In this document: one piece after another, positions 33,860-42,313 of the stretch
How positions within the stretch are numbered: the first letter of the stretch is position 1
Layout: every line of letters starts with the position of its first letter
NCBI GenBank assembly: GCA_963169455.1
Contig: CAUJDW010000052.1
Span: 1-64,000, forward strand
DNA length: 64,000 nt
Direction of reading: 5' to 3'
Source of the DNA: Bacteroidota bacterium
Lineage (GTDB): Bacteria > Bacteroidota > Bacteroidia > Chitinophagales > Saprospiraceae
Position numbers and translations under genes: made by a program
Notes under the pieces: generated by a model
Told to the model about the DNA's origin: nothing
What the model saw: the letters and a program-made list of their open reading frames with translations, nothing else
Database searches by the model: none

Positions 33860-34338
33860 ATGAAAAAGCGATTTTACAGCCTTCTGATGGCCTGTTTCCT
33901 CCTTGGCGGGATTGCCGGTGCGCAGGATGTCCTGCTGCAGAGTTTTGACGACCCCAATGCCATCGGCAACTGGATGAACAGCACGGCCGGCAGCTATACC
34001 CTCTCCGGATCGGCCGATGCGGCCGAGGGCGCCGGCTCCATATCCCTGGCCTATAACCTCGTGGGCGACCAGGGCTGGGGTGGCAGCGTTGACATGCAGT
34101 TCTCCCCGGATGAAGAAGTTTTTCCCGATTTGTCAGAGGACGAGGGCATACGCTTCAACTTCAAGGTGACTCAACCGGCAAGCGTTACCAATGGCGTAAA
34201 CCTGACGGCCAAGCTCTTCATCAACAGCGGCGGCGGCACGGAAGAATGGCATGCTTCGCTGAGCAATGTCATTGGAGATGCTTCCGGAGCGTGGAAGGAA
34301 GCCAAGATCCCATTCACCAATTTCGCCATCCCCTCCTG
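33860..34338 (+). pseudogene. 3'-truncated secreted carbohydrate-binding-like protein
   Basis: ATG 33860; signal peptide ends GGIAGAQ. The first ~160 residues (VLLQSFDDPNAIGNWMNSTA, then IRFNFKVTQPASVTNGVNL and AKIPFTNFAIPSW) look like a beta-sandwich glycan-binding domain, also seen in xylan-locus proteins. After about 34,338 the frame stays open to 34585, but the last ~80 residues are Pro/Arg/Cys-rich and unlike the rest, because from here the DNA is the antisense of another truncated gene (next entry). The native 3' half is missing. It lies 53 bp after the xylanase gene. Confidence 0.65.
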
Positions 34339-34597
34339 GCTGCTGTTCAGCCCGTTGGAGTTGCCTGGCCGCTGTCGGTACATCTTCACGCTGTATCCGT
34401 CGTATTTCGCCAGCCCCGGCCAGGTAGCCATCCAAAGAAAACCATGCTGGTCTTCAAGAATATCGTTGATGCCGGTGTTGGCGAAGCCGATGTCGGCAGG
34501 GAGTTTTTCAAACCTCCAGGCTCTGCCCCCGGCCTGGAAAGGGGAGAAGAGGCAGAATGCAAAACAAAGTGATTGTGCTGCGTGAGAAAAGCCTCAT
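34339..34597 (-). pseudogene. 5' remnant of a two-component-propeller (HTCS-type) sensor regulator
   Basis: ATG at 34597 starts a signal peptide (MRLFSRSTITLFCILPLLPF, then PGRGQS) whose frame stops at a TGA near 34510. One base over, the next frame reads RFEKLPADIGFANTGINDIL, EDQHGFLWMATWPGLAKYDG and YSVKMYRQRPGNSNGLNSS. That is the opening repeat of Reg_prop proteins such as hybrid two-component regulators of polysaccharide loci. A single extra G in the CTGGAGG run restores the frame. The gene then ends abruptly at about 34,339, where it meets the truncated binding-protein gene coming the other way. Confidence 0.65.
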
Positions 34598-34685
34598 AAC
34601 GCGGTTCAGGTTGAGTAGCCGCAGCAATTTACCAAAATTCGATGTAAGATGGAGCTATTGCCTGAAAAGCCGGGAGCAGAGGGGT

Positions 34686-34724
34686 GTGTACGCGTGTTTG
34701 AGGGCGCTGCAAGCACGCGTACAC
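34686..34724. terminator. Perfect 11-bp inverted repeat downstream of the symporter gene
   Basis: GTGTACGCGTG (34686-34696) and CACGCGTACAC (34714-34724) flank 17 nt, just after the symporter stop on the minus strand. There is no T-run; it may be a Rho-type 3' end or a binding site. Confidence 0.4.
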
Positions 34725-34730
34725 AATCAT

Positions 34731-36560
34731 TTATACATCCTCTGGCAATCTGTCGAACCAGGTTTTCTTCAGGATCAGGGTGCAGATCAGCGCTATTGCC
34801 AGGGAAATGAAAAAGGGAACCACTTCGAGCAGCACCAGGTAGATCGGGAAAATCACCAGCGCCGTTTGCCAGATGACGCCTGTGGCGACGTTGAACATGT
34901 CCCGCCTGAAATTGGTATTGCGCCGGAATCCGGGGTCTTCGGCCACAACTTTGTCGTGTATGGGTTTCCAGAATCCCCAGGGGCGCACATTTTTGTAAAA
35001 ATGCTTCAGCGATTCCTCATCCGCCGGAGGGGCGGCATAGGCGCCGATGATACAGCCTGCGGCCGACAGCAGCAGCATGAGGGGAAAAGTGTAGAGGTCG
35101 AGTACGCCCTCGAAGATAAAGCGGAAGGACAGGGCCGGGATCAGCCCGCCAAGCATGCCCCAGAAGAAGCCATGGCCGTTGAAGCGCCACCAGTACCACT
35201 TCAGCACGTTGGCGGCCACATAACTGCCGTACAGCCCCGACACGATCCATTGCAGCACATCGTTGACATCCCTGGCGTAAAAGCCCAGTACGATGCTGAT
35301 CGCCACCATGATCAGGCCGGCCCCGTAGTTGATGAATTTCAGTTTGTTCTCGGGGGCGCCGGGCTGGATGTACTTGAGGTAAATGTCATTGACGATATAG
35401 GCCTGGGTGGCGTTCAGCGTGCCCGCAAAAGTGGACATGAACGCGGCCAGAAGCCCTGCCAGCATCAGGCCGAGAAAGCCCACCGGCACAAATTCACTGA
35501 TGGCCGAGGGCAATATCTGTTCGAAGTCGATCCTGCCGCCTACGATGAGGTCGAGCTTGTCGTAAAACAACAGCCCAAGTACGCCGAAGCCCGCGATCAT
35601 GAAATAACGGATGGGCATCAGGACGAGGCTGACCGAACCGCTCATCAGGGCGGCTTCCCGCGGCGACCTGGAGGAGAGTATCTTCTGCATGTCGTAGTTG
35701 GGCGCCGGCCCGGCGAGGCTCACCAGCACGCCCTTGAACATCATCATCATGAAAAAGACGGAAAACAGGCTGAAGCCGTCGCTTTGTATCTTCTGGTTGA
35801 CCTCCGGGATAATGTTCGTCCAGTCGAGGCCCAGGCGCATGCCAAAGAAAGGGGTCAGCCAGCCGTCGGGCACGAGCAGGCTGTTGTCCGCCACGGCATT
35901 CATGGCGATGACGCCGACCACGATGCTGGACACGGCCATCAGGGTGTACTGGATGACATCGGCCCAGACGATGCTCATCATGCCGCCCAGCAGGGCGTAG
36001 AATACGGCAAAGCAGGTGAAAATGATCCCGTAAAAGTGCGCTACGTATTCCTCGGGCAGGCTGAAGGGGATATATGCGGACACGTATTCCCAGGGAACGA
36101 ATATTTCCACAAATTTCCCGATGCCGATGAAACCATAGGCCAGATAGCCCAGCCCCATGATAATGGCAAAAACCACGACTATGGCATGCGACATCTGAGC
36201 CCCCTGCCGGTTTCCGAAGCGGGTGTTGATCCATTCGGCGCCCGTGGTTACGTTGGAGCGGCGCAACCACATGGAAAGGAACACCATGAGGAATATCTGG
36301 TTGAAAACAGGCCACAGCCAGGGAATCCAGGCGCTTTTCAGCCCGTAAACGAACAGGAGGGTGACCAGCCACATCGTGCCCGATATGTCGAACATGCCCG
36401 ATGCGTTGGACAGCCCGAGCAAATACCAGGGCAGGGTGTTGCCTCCAAGCAGGTAATCCTTTTTGCTGCGTTCCGCTCTTTTTTTCAGCACTACCCCTGT
36501 TACAACCGTAGCAATCAGGTACAGTAAAATAATGGCGATGTCAATGGCTGCTAATTTCAT
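34731..36560 (-). CDS. Sodium:solute symporter (SSS/SSF family), probable sugar importer
   Basis: 609 aa, ATG 36560. About 14 transmembrane helices with SSF landmarks: KKDYLLGGNTLPWYLLGLS after helix 1, TTGAEWINTRFG, GGMMSIVWADVIQYTLM and LLAAFMSTFAGTLNATQAYI, the Na2-site region. The family couples Na+ entry to uptake of sugars or other small solutes across the inner membrane. In Bacteroidota such proteins often lie in polysaccharide loci, so a xylose, xylo-oligosaccharide or glucose-type substrate is likely (inference from neighbours). Two hairpins separate it from the upstream pseudogene. Confidence 0.88.
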   Translation of the reverse strand: MKLAAIDIAIILLYLIATVVTGVVLKKRAERSKKDYLLGGNTLPWYLLGLSNASGMFDISGTMWLVTLLFVYGLKSAWIPWLWPVFNQIFLMVFLSMWLRRSNVTTGAEWINTRFGNRQGAQMSHAIVVVFAIIMGLGYLAYGFIGIGKFVEIFVPWEYVSAYIPFSLPEEYVAHFYGIIFTCFAVFYALLGGMMSIVWADVIQYTLMAVSSIVVGVIAMNAVADNSLLVPDGWLTPFFGMRLGLDWTNIIPEVNQKIQSDGFSLFSVFFMMMMFKGVLVSLAGPAPNYDMQKILSSRSPREAALMSGSVSLVLMPIRYFMIAGFGVLGLLFYDKLDLIVGGRIDFEQILPSAISEFVPVGFLGLMLAGLLAAFMSTFAGTLNATQAYIVNDIYLKYIQPGAPENKLKFINYGAGLIMVAISIVLGFYARDVNDVLQWIVSGLYGSYVAANVLKWYWWRFNGHGFFWGMLGGLIPALSFRFIFEGVLDLYTFPLMLLLSAAGCIIGAYAAPPADEESLKHFYKNVRPWGFWKPIHDKVVAEDPGFRRNTNFRRDMFNVATGVIWQTALVIFPIYLVLLEVVPFFISLAIALICTLILKKTWFDRLPEDV

Positions 36561-36600
36561 CTTGTGTATCGGGTTTTTCAGTTTTGTTTTGCACCTTGAA

Positions 36601-36656
36601 CGGCGGCAGGCAGGGGCGCCTGAACCTGCCTGCCGCCGCAGCCGGGCAACCCCGGC
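36601..36656 (-). terminator. Two adjacent strong hairpins between glycan-binding pseudogene and symporter
   Basis: CGGCGGCAGGCAGG (36601-36614) pairs perfectly with CCTGCCTGCCGCCG (36625-36638), and GCCGGG-CAAC-CCCGGC follows at 36641-36656. They lie just past the 3' end of the pseudogene on the minus strand. The T-content after them is scattered. Confidence 0.5.
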
Positions 36657-36659
36657 TTA

Positions 36660-37852
36660 TCAGAGCTCCTCGAAACGCACATTATCGATACAGGCGTTCA
36701 CGAAGAAACTTCCGTTGTTGAATGCCACTCCGAAGTCTTCGGTGATGTTGGCCAGGTTCGGAATCTGGCTGGCCCCGTCGAGTAACTCCGTCAGTGGGAT
36801 GGATACGGTTATCCAGCCGTTGGTCATAAAGGAGCCGCTTGCCTCCCAGGGCTTCCAGGGGCGCCAGAAATCACCGTCGGATCCCTTCAGCCGCCAGGCG
36901 AATTCCCCGCCGGTGATGGTTCCAGTACGTTGATGTCGAATTTCAAGGCATAGCCGCCGATGTTCGTGCCGATCACTGCACCGGGAAAATTATTGCCGCC
37001 GTTGCGCCAGAAAAAGCCCGTCCAGCCGTCCAGGCTGGCATTCACATGGAAGTAGTTCGAACTGTCGAGCGACAGCGAAGGGAGGTTTTCTATTGCGCCC
37101 GTGTCGCCCCACCAGCTGTCCAGCCCGTCGAAGTTGAAGAATACGAGAGCAGGGTCATCCACCGGGTCTACACCCTGGATGTTGATGAGGGGCGAGAAGA
37201 ACTCTTCACCTTCAAAGGTAATGAACTTAATGTTGCCTGCGCCTATTGCCGTATTCATCGGCACAAAAAACTGAATCAGGGTGGCCGTTTTCAGGCCGAA
37301 CATGGTTGCGGGTGCTTCGCCGGGGAAAGTGACTTCGTTCAGCTCGTCGAGGTGTTCCCCGACGATTTCGATCATGTCGCCGGGAGCAGCTATGGACGGC
37401 ATGCTGGTAATGACGGCATTGGTGGACAGCAGGATGGTGAAATCGAATGATGAGGCGGCCTGGCTGCAGTTGCCCGTCACTACCGTAATGGGCCCGGTGA
37501 GCGCCCCCACGGGTACGTCTACGGTGGCCATGTTCAGAGAGGCATTGTTGACGGCTGCCTCCGGCCCCCCGGCAAAAATGACGCTTTTGACGAGGTCGAG
37601 GTCGGCGCCTTCGATGGACAAAACCGAACCTGCCTTGACGGGGTTGGGGGAGAGGTGAATAGCAAGGGGCACGGCAACCGTAAGGGGCGTTTCGGATTCC
37701 ACGACGATGGGCATAGCTTCGCCATTGGAAACGGCAATGGGTCCGGTATGCGCTGCATCCGGAATGCGCACTTCGATTTTCTGTTTCGACTGGCTGATGA
37801 AAAGGCTGTCTCCAACGTAGACACCAGGACTGAAAATGGCTGTTGGATCGTT
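36660..37852 (-). pseudogene. Glycan-binding surface protein with IPT/TIG domains: 5' truncated and frameshifted
   Basis: From an in-frame TGA at 37853-37855 the frame runs VYVGDSLFISQSKQ, IEVRIPDAAHTGPIAVSNG, then TIG-like repeats (VPLAIHLSPNPVKAGSVLSI; INAVITS-like TNAVITSMPSIAAPGDMI) and a C-terminal glycan-binding beta-sandwich (NYFHVNASLDGWTGFFWRNG). No signal peptide, lipobox or ATG precedes; only a GTG at 37771 is available. At about 36,918 the frame reads [13 protein letters not shown]-stop, but the next frame continues [18 protein letters not shown] and ends [13 protein letters not shown] at 36660. One missing base in a Pro codon (GAACCATCACC) explains this. The protein would resemble PUL surface glycan-binding proteins. 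Confidence 0.7.
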
Positions 37853-37855
37853 TCA

Positions 37856-38098
37856 TGTGCCATGATTTTGCAAACCCATTGGAAATGTTGTCGTGGTTTT
37901 AAATTTACTTTTGCATTGATTGTAAACAGGGGCGGGGAATTTGCAAATTGAGGTGGCGTTTCTTTCAAATTTTCCCGGCCGGCTACAGGAAGTTACGGAT
38001 TCCCCTTTCTTTTGAAAAAAACAGGGTGCTCCGGATGCGGGGCGGCAGCGCCGGAAGATCGTCCGGGAGGCTTTGGAGCAGTCACACAATGATCCGAT
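37856..38098. other. Intergenic region between pseudogene and DUF5060 hydrolase gene
   Basis: 243 bp, A+T-rich in its first half. TACTTTTG at 37906-37913 (plus) matches a -7 element, with a TTG 15 bp upstream, and could start transcription of the hydrolase gene with a long leader. No coding fragment is recognisable. Confidence 0.35.
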
Positions 38099-40534
38099 AT
38101 GGAAATACCTTTACGCTACAGGATATCCGGGTTTTTCTTTCTGTTTGCACTGGCGGGCCGGGCCGAAGCCGGCAGCCCGCCTCTGACACCCCAGATACAC
38201 GGGGCCGCCGTGCTTACGCCTGTCGTGGAAAAGTACGGCAAGTTCGAGGCCGGCATAAGCCTGACGGCTGCATTTACCAACCCTTATGACTATGAACAGG
38301 TAAGCCTCAGGGGCGCCTTTATTTCGCCTTCGGGCGCGGTGAAGGAGGTGGACGGCTTTTATATGCAGGACTACATCCTGAACGAAACTACGGGCAACCT
38401 CACACCTTCCGGCGCCGGGGAGTTCCGCCTGCGCTTCGCTCCAGATGAAACAGGAGCGTGGCGTTTCACGGCCACTGTTACGGATGCCACCGGCACGGCC
38501 AGCTCGGAGGAAATGCTATTCCAGTGCACCGAAATCACTTCCTCCGCCAACCACGGTTTTCTCCGCACCGGGCAGTCGAATTACCTCCGGTTTGACGACG
38601 GCTCGCCCTACATAGCCATCGGCGAGAATATGGCCTGGCAGAACAACAACGCATACCTCAATTACAAAAGCTGGCTGGGCGGCCTCAGCGCGAACGGTGG
38701 CAACTTCATCCGCCTCTGGCACGCACACTGGGGGCTGGGCATCGAGTGGAGCAACGGCAACGGCTTTCAGGGCCTGCGCCGCTATAAGCAAACGAATTGT
38801 TATTATCAGGATTGGCTCTTCGATTACTGCGCCGAGAACGGCGTATATATCATGCTTGCCCTGCAGCACCACGGGCCCGTCTCCACCCAGGTCAACCCCA
38901 ACTGGAATGAGAGCCCCTACAACCTTGCCAACGGCGGCCCCTGCCACAATACCCTTCAGTTTTTTACGAATGAGGAAGCACGGGCGCACACGAAAAACCG
39001 TTACCGCTATATCCTGGCCCGATGGGGGTATGCCCGCAGCATCCTCAGCTGGGAGCTGTTCAACGAAGTACATTGGACCGACGATTTCCAGGCCAACAAG
39101 GATCTGGTTGCCGCCTGGCACTTCGAGATGGCCGCCTTCCTGAAATCCATCGACCCCAACAGCCACATCATCACCACCAGCTACGGCGACGATTTTACGG
39201 ATGAAAATGTCTGGAGCCATCCGGACTTCGGATTCACCCAGACCCACATTTACATCAACACCCCCAATATCGAACGGGCGCTGGCGCATGGCAACCGGGC
39301 TTTCCTCGGTGAATTTGACAAACCCACCCTCAATGGCGAATTCGGCCTGGGAGGCACGGCCAGCCTGGCCAACCAGGACCCCGACGGCATCCACCTTCAC
39401 AACTGCCTGTGGGGTGGGCTGTTCAGCGGCGCACTGGGTGCGGCCATGACCTGGTGGTGGGATAATTACGTCCATCCACAGGATTTGTATTTTCACTTTT
39501 CGGGCATCTCCCTGATTGCCGGAGAAATCCCCTTTCACAGCCAGTTTCTGTCGCCCGCCCCGGCTTACGCCACAGGAGCGCCCGGCGACCTGGTGTTGAC
39601 GCCATCTCTGGGCTGGGGCGGCATCGGCGAGGATGAAATTGCGATCGGTGAAAACGGGCAGGTGTTGCCCGAAGGGGCCGCGCTGGGTCAATTCCTGTAT
39701 GGATCGCAATGGAACACCCAGTACCGCAGCCCGCCCACCTTTAACGTCAACTACCCGGTTTCAGGAGCTTTTACCGTAAATACCGGCCCGGAAGCCGGCG
39801 CCAACCCCCGGATCGCCATCTGGCTCGACGGCAACCTTTTGCTAAACCAGCCTGCCGCGCCCAATTCGAGTTATGCCATCAGCCTGCCGCCCGGGCAACA
39901 TTCCATTAAAGTGGACAATACGGGCACGGACTGGATCACCATCGCCTCCTACGTTTTTGAGGGCATCGGCTCTCAGGTCGATGCCTACCTGCTCGTTTCT
40001 GAATCCAAAACCATGGCGGCAGGCTGGGCGCTGAACAACTACTACAACCACAGTTACGTCATCAGCCACGGGCCGCCGGAACCCGCACCGCCTTCCACGG
40101 CCGTGGTGCAGGGTTTTCAGGACGGGCAGTACGCCGTCCGCTGGTATAACCCGCTGACGGGTTCGCTTTATGGGGGCGCGCAGGCCGTTGCTGAGGCCGG
40201 CGCCCTGGAAATCCCCCTGCCGCCCTTCCTCTGGGATGTGGCTTTTGTCGTGGACGATTCGCCGGTTGCAGTGGAAGATGTGCGGAGGAACCTGGAATTC
40301 GGGGTTTACCCCAACCCTGCGCGGGCGGGAGAGCCGGTGCGCCTGGATTGGCCTGGAAACGAAAGCTTTTCCGGCCGCGTCGCTCTGCTCGCTATGGACG
40401 GGCGGGAAGTCCGGGCTTTTGACAGCAGCAATGGCCCGTTCAGCCTGCCCGACGGGCTTCCGGAAGGCTTGTATTGGGTGAAACTGGAAAGCGGCGGCAG
40501 GACAGGCATGCAGCCATTGGTGCTGTCGAGATAA
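38099..40534 (+). CDS. Secreted DUF5060 + GH5-like TIM-barrel glycoside hydrolase with T9SS sorting domain
   Basis: 811 aa. Signal peptide ~1-25. An N-terminal DUF5060 beta-sandwich (VVEKYGKFEAGISLTAAFTN to FRLRFAPDETGAWRFTATV) precedes a clan GH-A-like barrel: YIAIGENMAWQNNN, NFIRLWHAHWGLGIEW, acid/base Glu in SWELFNEVHW (E323) and probable nucleophile in FLGEFDKP (E405). A middle beta-rich region and a type A sorting domain (FGVYPNPARAGEP to MQPLVLSR) follow. Exact family (GH5, apiosidase-like or mannanase-like) is unsure. It probably acts on hemicellulose outside the cell, with the GH9 gene 22 bp downstream. Confidence 0.85.
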   Translation: MEIPLRYRISGFFFLFALAGRAEAGSPPLTPQIHGAAVLTPVVEKYGKFEAGISLTAAFTNPYDYEQVSLRGAFISPSGAVKEVDGFYMQDYILNETTGNLTPSGAGEFRLRFAPDETGAWRFTATVTDATGTASSEEMLFQCTEITSSANHGFLRTGQSNYLRFDDGSPYIAIGENMAWQNNNAYLNYKSWLGGLSANGGNFIRLWHAHWGLGIEWSNGNGFQGLRRYKQTNCYYQDWLFDYCAENGVYIMLALQHHGPVSTQVNPNWNESPYNLANGGPCHNTLQFFTNEEARAHTKNRYRYILARWGYARSILSWELFNEVHWTDDFQANKDLVAAWHFEMAAFLKSIDPNSHIITTSYGDDFTDENVWSHPDFGFTQTHIYINTPNIERALAHGNRAFLGEFDKPTLNGEFGLGGTASLANQDPDGIHLHNCLWGGLFSGALGAAMTWWWDNYVHPQDLYFHFSGISLIAGEIPFHSQFLSPAPAYATGAPGDLVLTPSLGWGGIGEDEIAIGENGQVLPEGAALGQFLYGSQWNTQYRSPPTFNVNYPVSGAFTVNTGPEAGANPRIAIWLDGNLLLNQPAAPNSSYAISLPPGQHSIKVDNTGTDWITIASYVFEGIGSQVDAYLLVSESKTMAAGWALNNYYNHSYVISHGPPEPAPPSTAVVQGFQDGQYAVRWYNPLTGSLYGGAQAVAEAGALEIPLPPFLWDVAFVVDDSPVAVEDVRRNLEFGVYPNPARAGEPVRLDWPGNESFSGRVALLAMDGREVRAFDSSNGPFSLPDGLPEGLYWVKLESGGRTGMQPLVLSR

Positions 40535-40556
40535 AACACAAAGCGAATTTTTTGTC

Positions 40557-42308
40557 ATGATGTACAGAATATTCTTCTTTCTGCTGCTTTTTGCCGGCCC
40601 GGGCTTTCAGCCCGGAATATCGCAGGCGCTTAGCGGGGCCATTCGCCTCAACCAGACAGGATACTATCCCAATGCGCCCAAGATCGCCATCATCGCTGCC
40701 GAAACGCAGGGTGGATTTTATTTAACCACCCCTGGCCTGAAGAAGAAAGTATTCAGGGGGCGGCTGAAAGGGCCACAGGTTTCTTCCCTTTCAGGCAGGG
40801 AAACCTGGGTTGCCGATTTTTCTGCATTCCGGAAAACCGGCAAATACCTGCTGGTTGTCCCGGGGCTTGGGCATTCCTACCCTTTTGAGATAAAGCCGGA
40901 GGTTCATGCGGAAGTGGCCCGGGCTGCCCTTAAATCATTTTATTTCCAGCGCATGTCCACCAGCCTTCCGGAAAAATATGCAGGAAAATGGCATCGCCCC
41001 TTCAGCCATCCCGACACCAACGTTCTAGTACATGCCTCTGCGGCTTCACCGGAGCGGCCGGCGGGAACGCGCATTCAAACACCGGGCGGCTGGTACGATG
41101 CCGGCGACTACAACAAATACATCGTCAATTCGGGCATTACCGTGGGCGCTCTGCTCGCTCTGTATGAGGATTTCCCGGATTATTTCAAAAAGCTGGAAAT
41201 CAATATCCCGGAGAGCGGGAACGGTGTTCCCGACCTGCTCGACGAGCTGCACTGGAACCTGCGCTGGATGCTGACGATGCAGGACCCATACGACGGCGGG
41301 GCCTACCATAAGTGCACCACCGCCAGTTTTGAGGGTTTTGTAAAACCGGAAGAGGCCCGGGCCCAGCGGTATGTCGTGCAAAAGAGCACGCAGGCGAGCC
41401 TTGATTTTGCAGCCGTGATGGCGCAGTCCGCAAGGGTGTACCGGGAATTTGATGCGGAATTGCCAGGCTTTGCCGATACCTGCCTGGCCGCTGCCCGCAG
41501 GGCCTGGGCATGGGCGCAGGCCAATCCCCGCGCCATCTACGACCAGGCAAAGCTGAACGAGCAATTCGACCCCGACATCAATACCGGTGCATACGGGGGC
41601 CAGGGCCTGGCTGATGAATTCATCTGGGCTGCAGCAGAGTTGTACATTACATCCGGAGAAGAAGCCTATTGGCAAGCCATTGGCCTCTTTCCGGAAGCGC
41701 CGCTCAGTTTGCAGAACTGGGGCGATGTGCGCAACATGGCGTACATGAGCCTGCTGCGCCACGAAAACAGGCTGGGGCCGGTGGCGAAGGAGCGCATGCC
41801 CGCCCTGAAAAGCCGCTTCACCGGGTTCGCCGACGGGCTGATCCGCAATACCGAAAACCAGGCTTATCTGGCTCCTATGGAGAATGACCCCGAAAATTAT
41901 GAGTGGGGCAGTACAGCCGTATGCGCCAACCAGGGCATCGTGCTGATCTATGCCTATGGCCTTACCGCTGATAAAAAGTATCTCGATTACGCCCTGGCAA
42001 ACCTCGATTACCTGCTCGGCCGCAATGCGACGGGTTATTCTTTTATCACGGGCTACGGAGGCAAAACGCCCATGCACCCGCATCACCGGCCTTCGGAGTC
42101 GGATGGGGTGGAGGAGCCCGTCCCGGGCCTGATCGCCGGCGGCCCGAACCCTGCTCAGCAGGACAAGTGCCCTACTTACCCCAGTAAGTGGCCGGACGAA
42201 AGCTACACGGATGATGTTTGTTCCTATGCATCGAACGAGATCGCGATCAACTGGAATGCCGCCTTTGTTTACCTGGTTTTTGCAATGGATATACTGAGGG
42301 GGGAATAG
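40557..42308 (+). CDS. GH9 endoglucanase / cellulase with N-terminal CelD-like Ig domain
   Basis: 583 aa. Signal peptide about 1-25. An Ig-like CelD_N domain (IRLNQTGYYPNAPKIAIIAA) is followed by the (alpha/alpha)6 GH9 barrel: GGWYDAGDYNKYIVNSG with catalytic-base Asps D181 and D184, SGNGVPDLLDELHWNLRWML, LLGRNATGYSFITGYG, the His-containing PMHPHHRPS, and the acid Glu in SYASNEIAINWN (E561). No T9SS sorting domain is present, so unlike its neighbour it may stay in the periplasm and act on imported oligosaccharides. Cleaves beta-1,4-glucosidic bonds. Closely follows the DUF5060 gene, so an operon is likely. Confidence 0.92.
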   Translation: MMYRIFFFLLLFAGPGFQPGISQALSGAIRLNQTGYYPNAPKIAIIAAETQGGFYLTTPGLKKKVFRGRLKGPQVSSLSGRETWVADFSAFRKTGKYLLVVPGLGHSYPFEIKPEVHAEVARAALKSFYFQRMSTSLPEKYAGKWHRPFSHPDTNVLVHASAASPERPAGTRIQTPGGWYDAGDYNKYIVNSGITVGALLALYEDFPDYFKKLEINIPESGNGVPDLLDELHWNLRWMLTMQDPYDGGAYHKCTTASFEGFVKPEEARAQRYVVQKSTQASLDFAAVMAQSARVYREFDAELPGFADTCLAAARRAWAWAQANPRAIYDQAKLNEQFDPDINTGAYGGQGLADEFIWAAAELYITSGEEAYWQAIGLFPEAPLSLQNWGDVRNMAYMSLLRHENRLGPVAKERMPALKSRFTGFADGLIRNTENQAYLAPMENDPENYEWGSTAVCANQGIVLIYAYGLTADKKYLDYALANLDYLLGRNATGYSFITGYGGKTPMHPHHRPSESDGVEEPVPGLIAGGPNPAQQDKCPTYPSKWPDESYTDDVCSYASNEIAINWNAAFVYLVFAMDILRGE

Positions 42309-42313
42309 CCTTC

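Noticed and set aside
34557-36527. 656-codon plus-strand frame over the symporter gene
   Set aside because: His/Gln/Asp-rich translation typical of the reverse of membrane-protein codons; the minus-strand symporter is clearly real.
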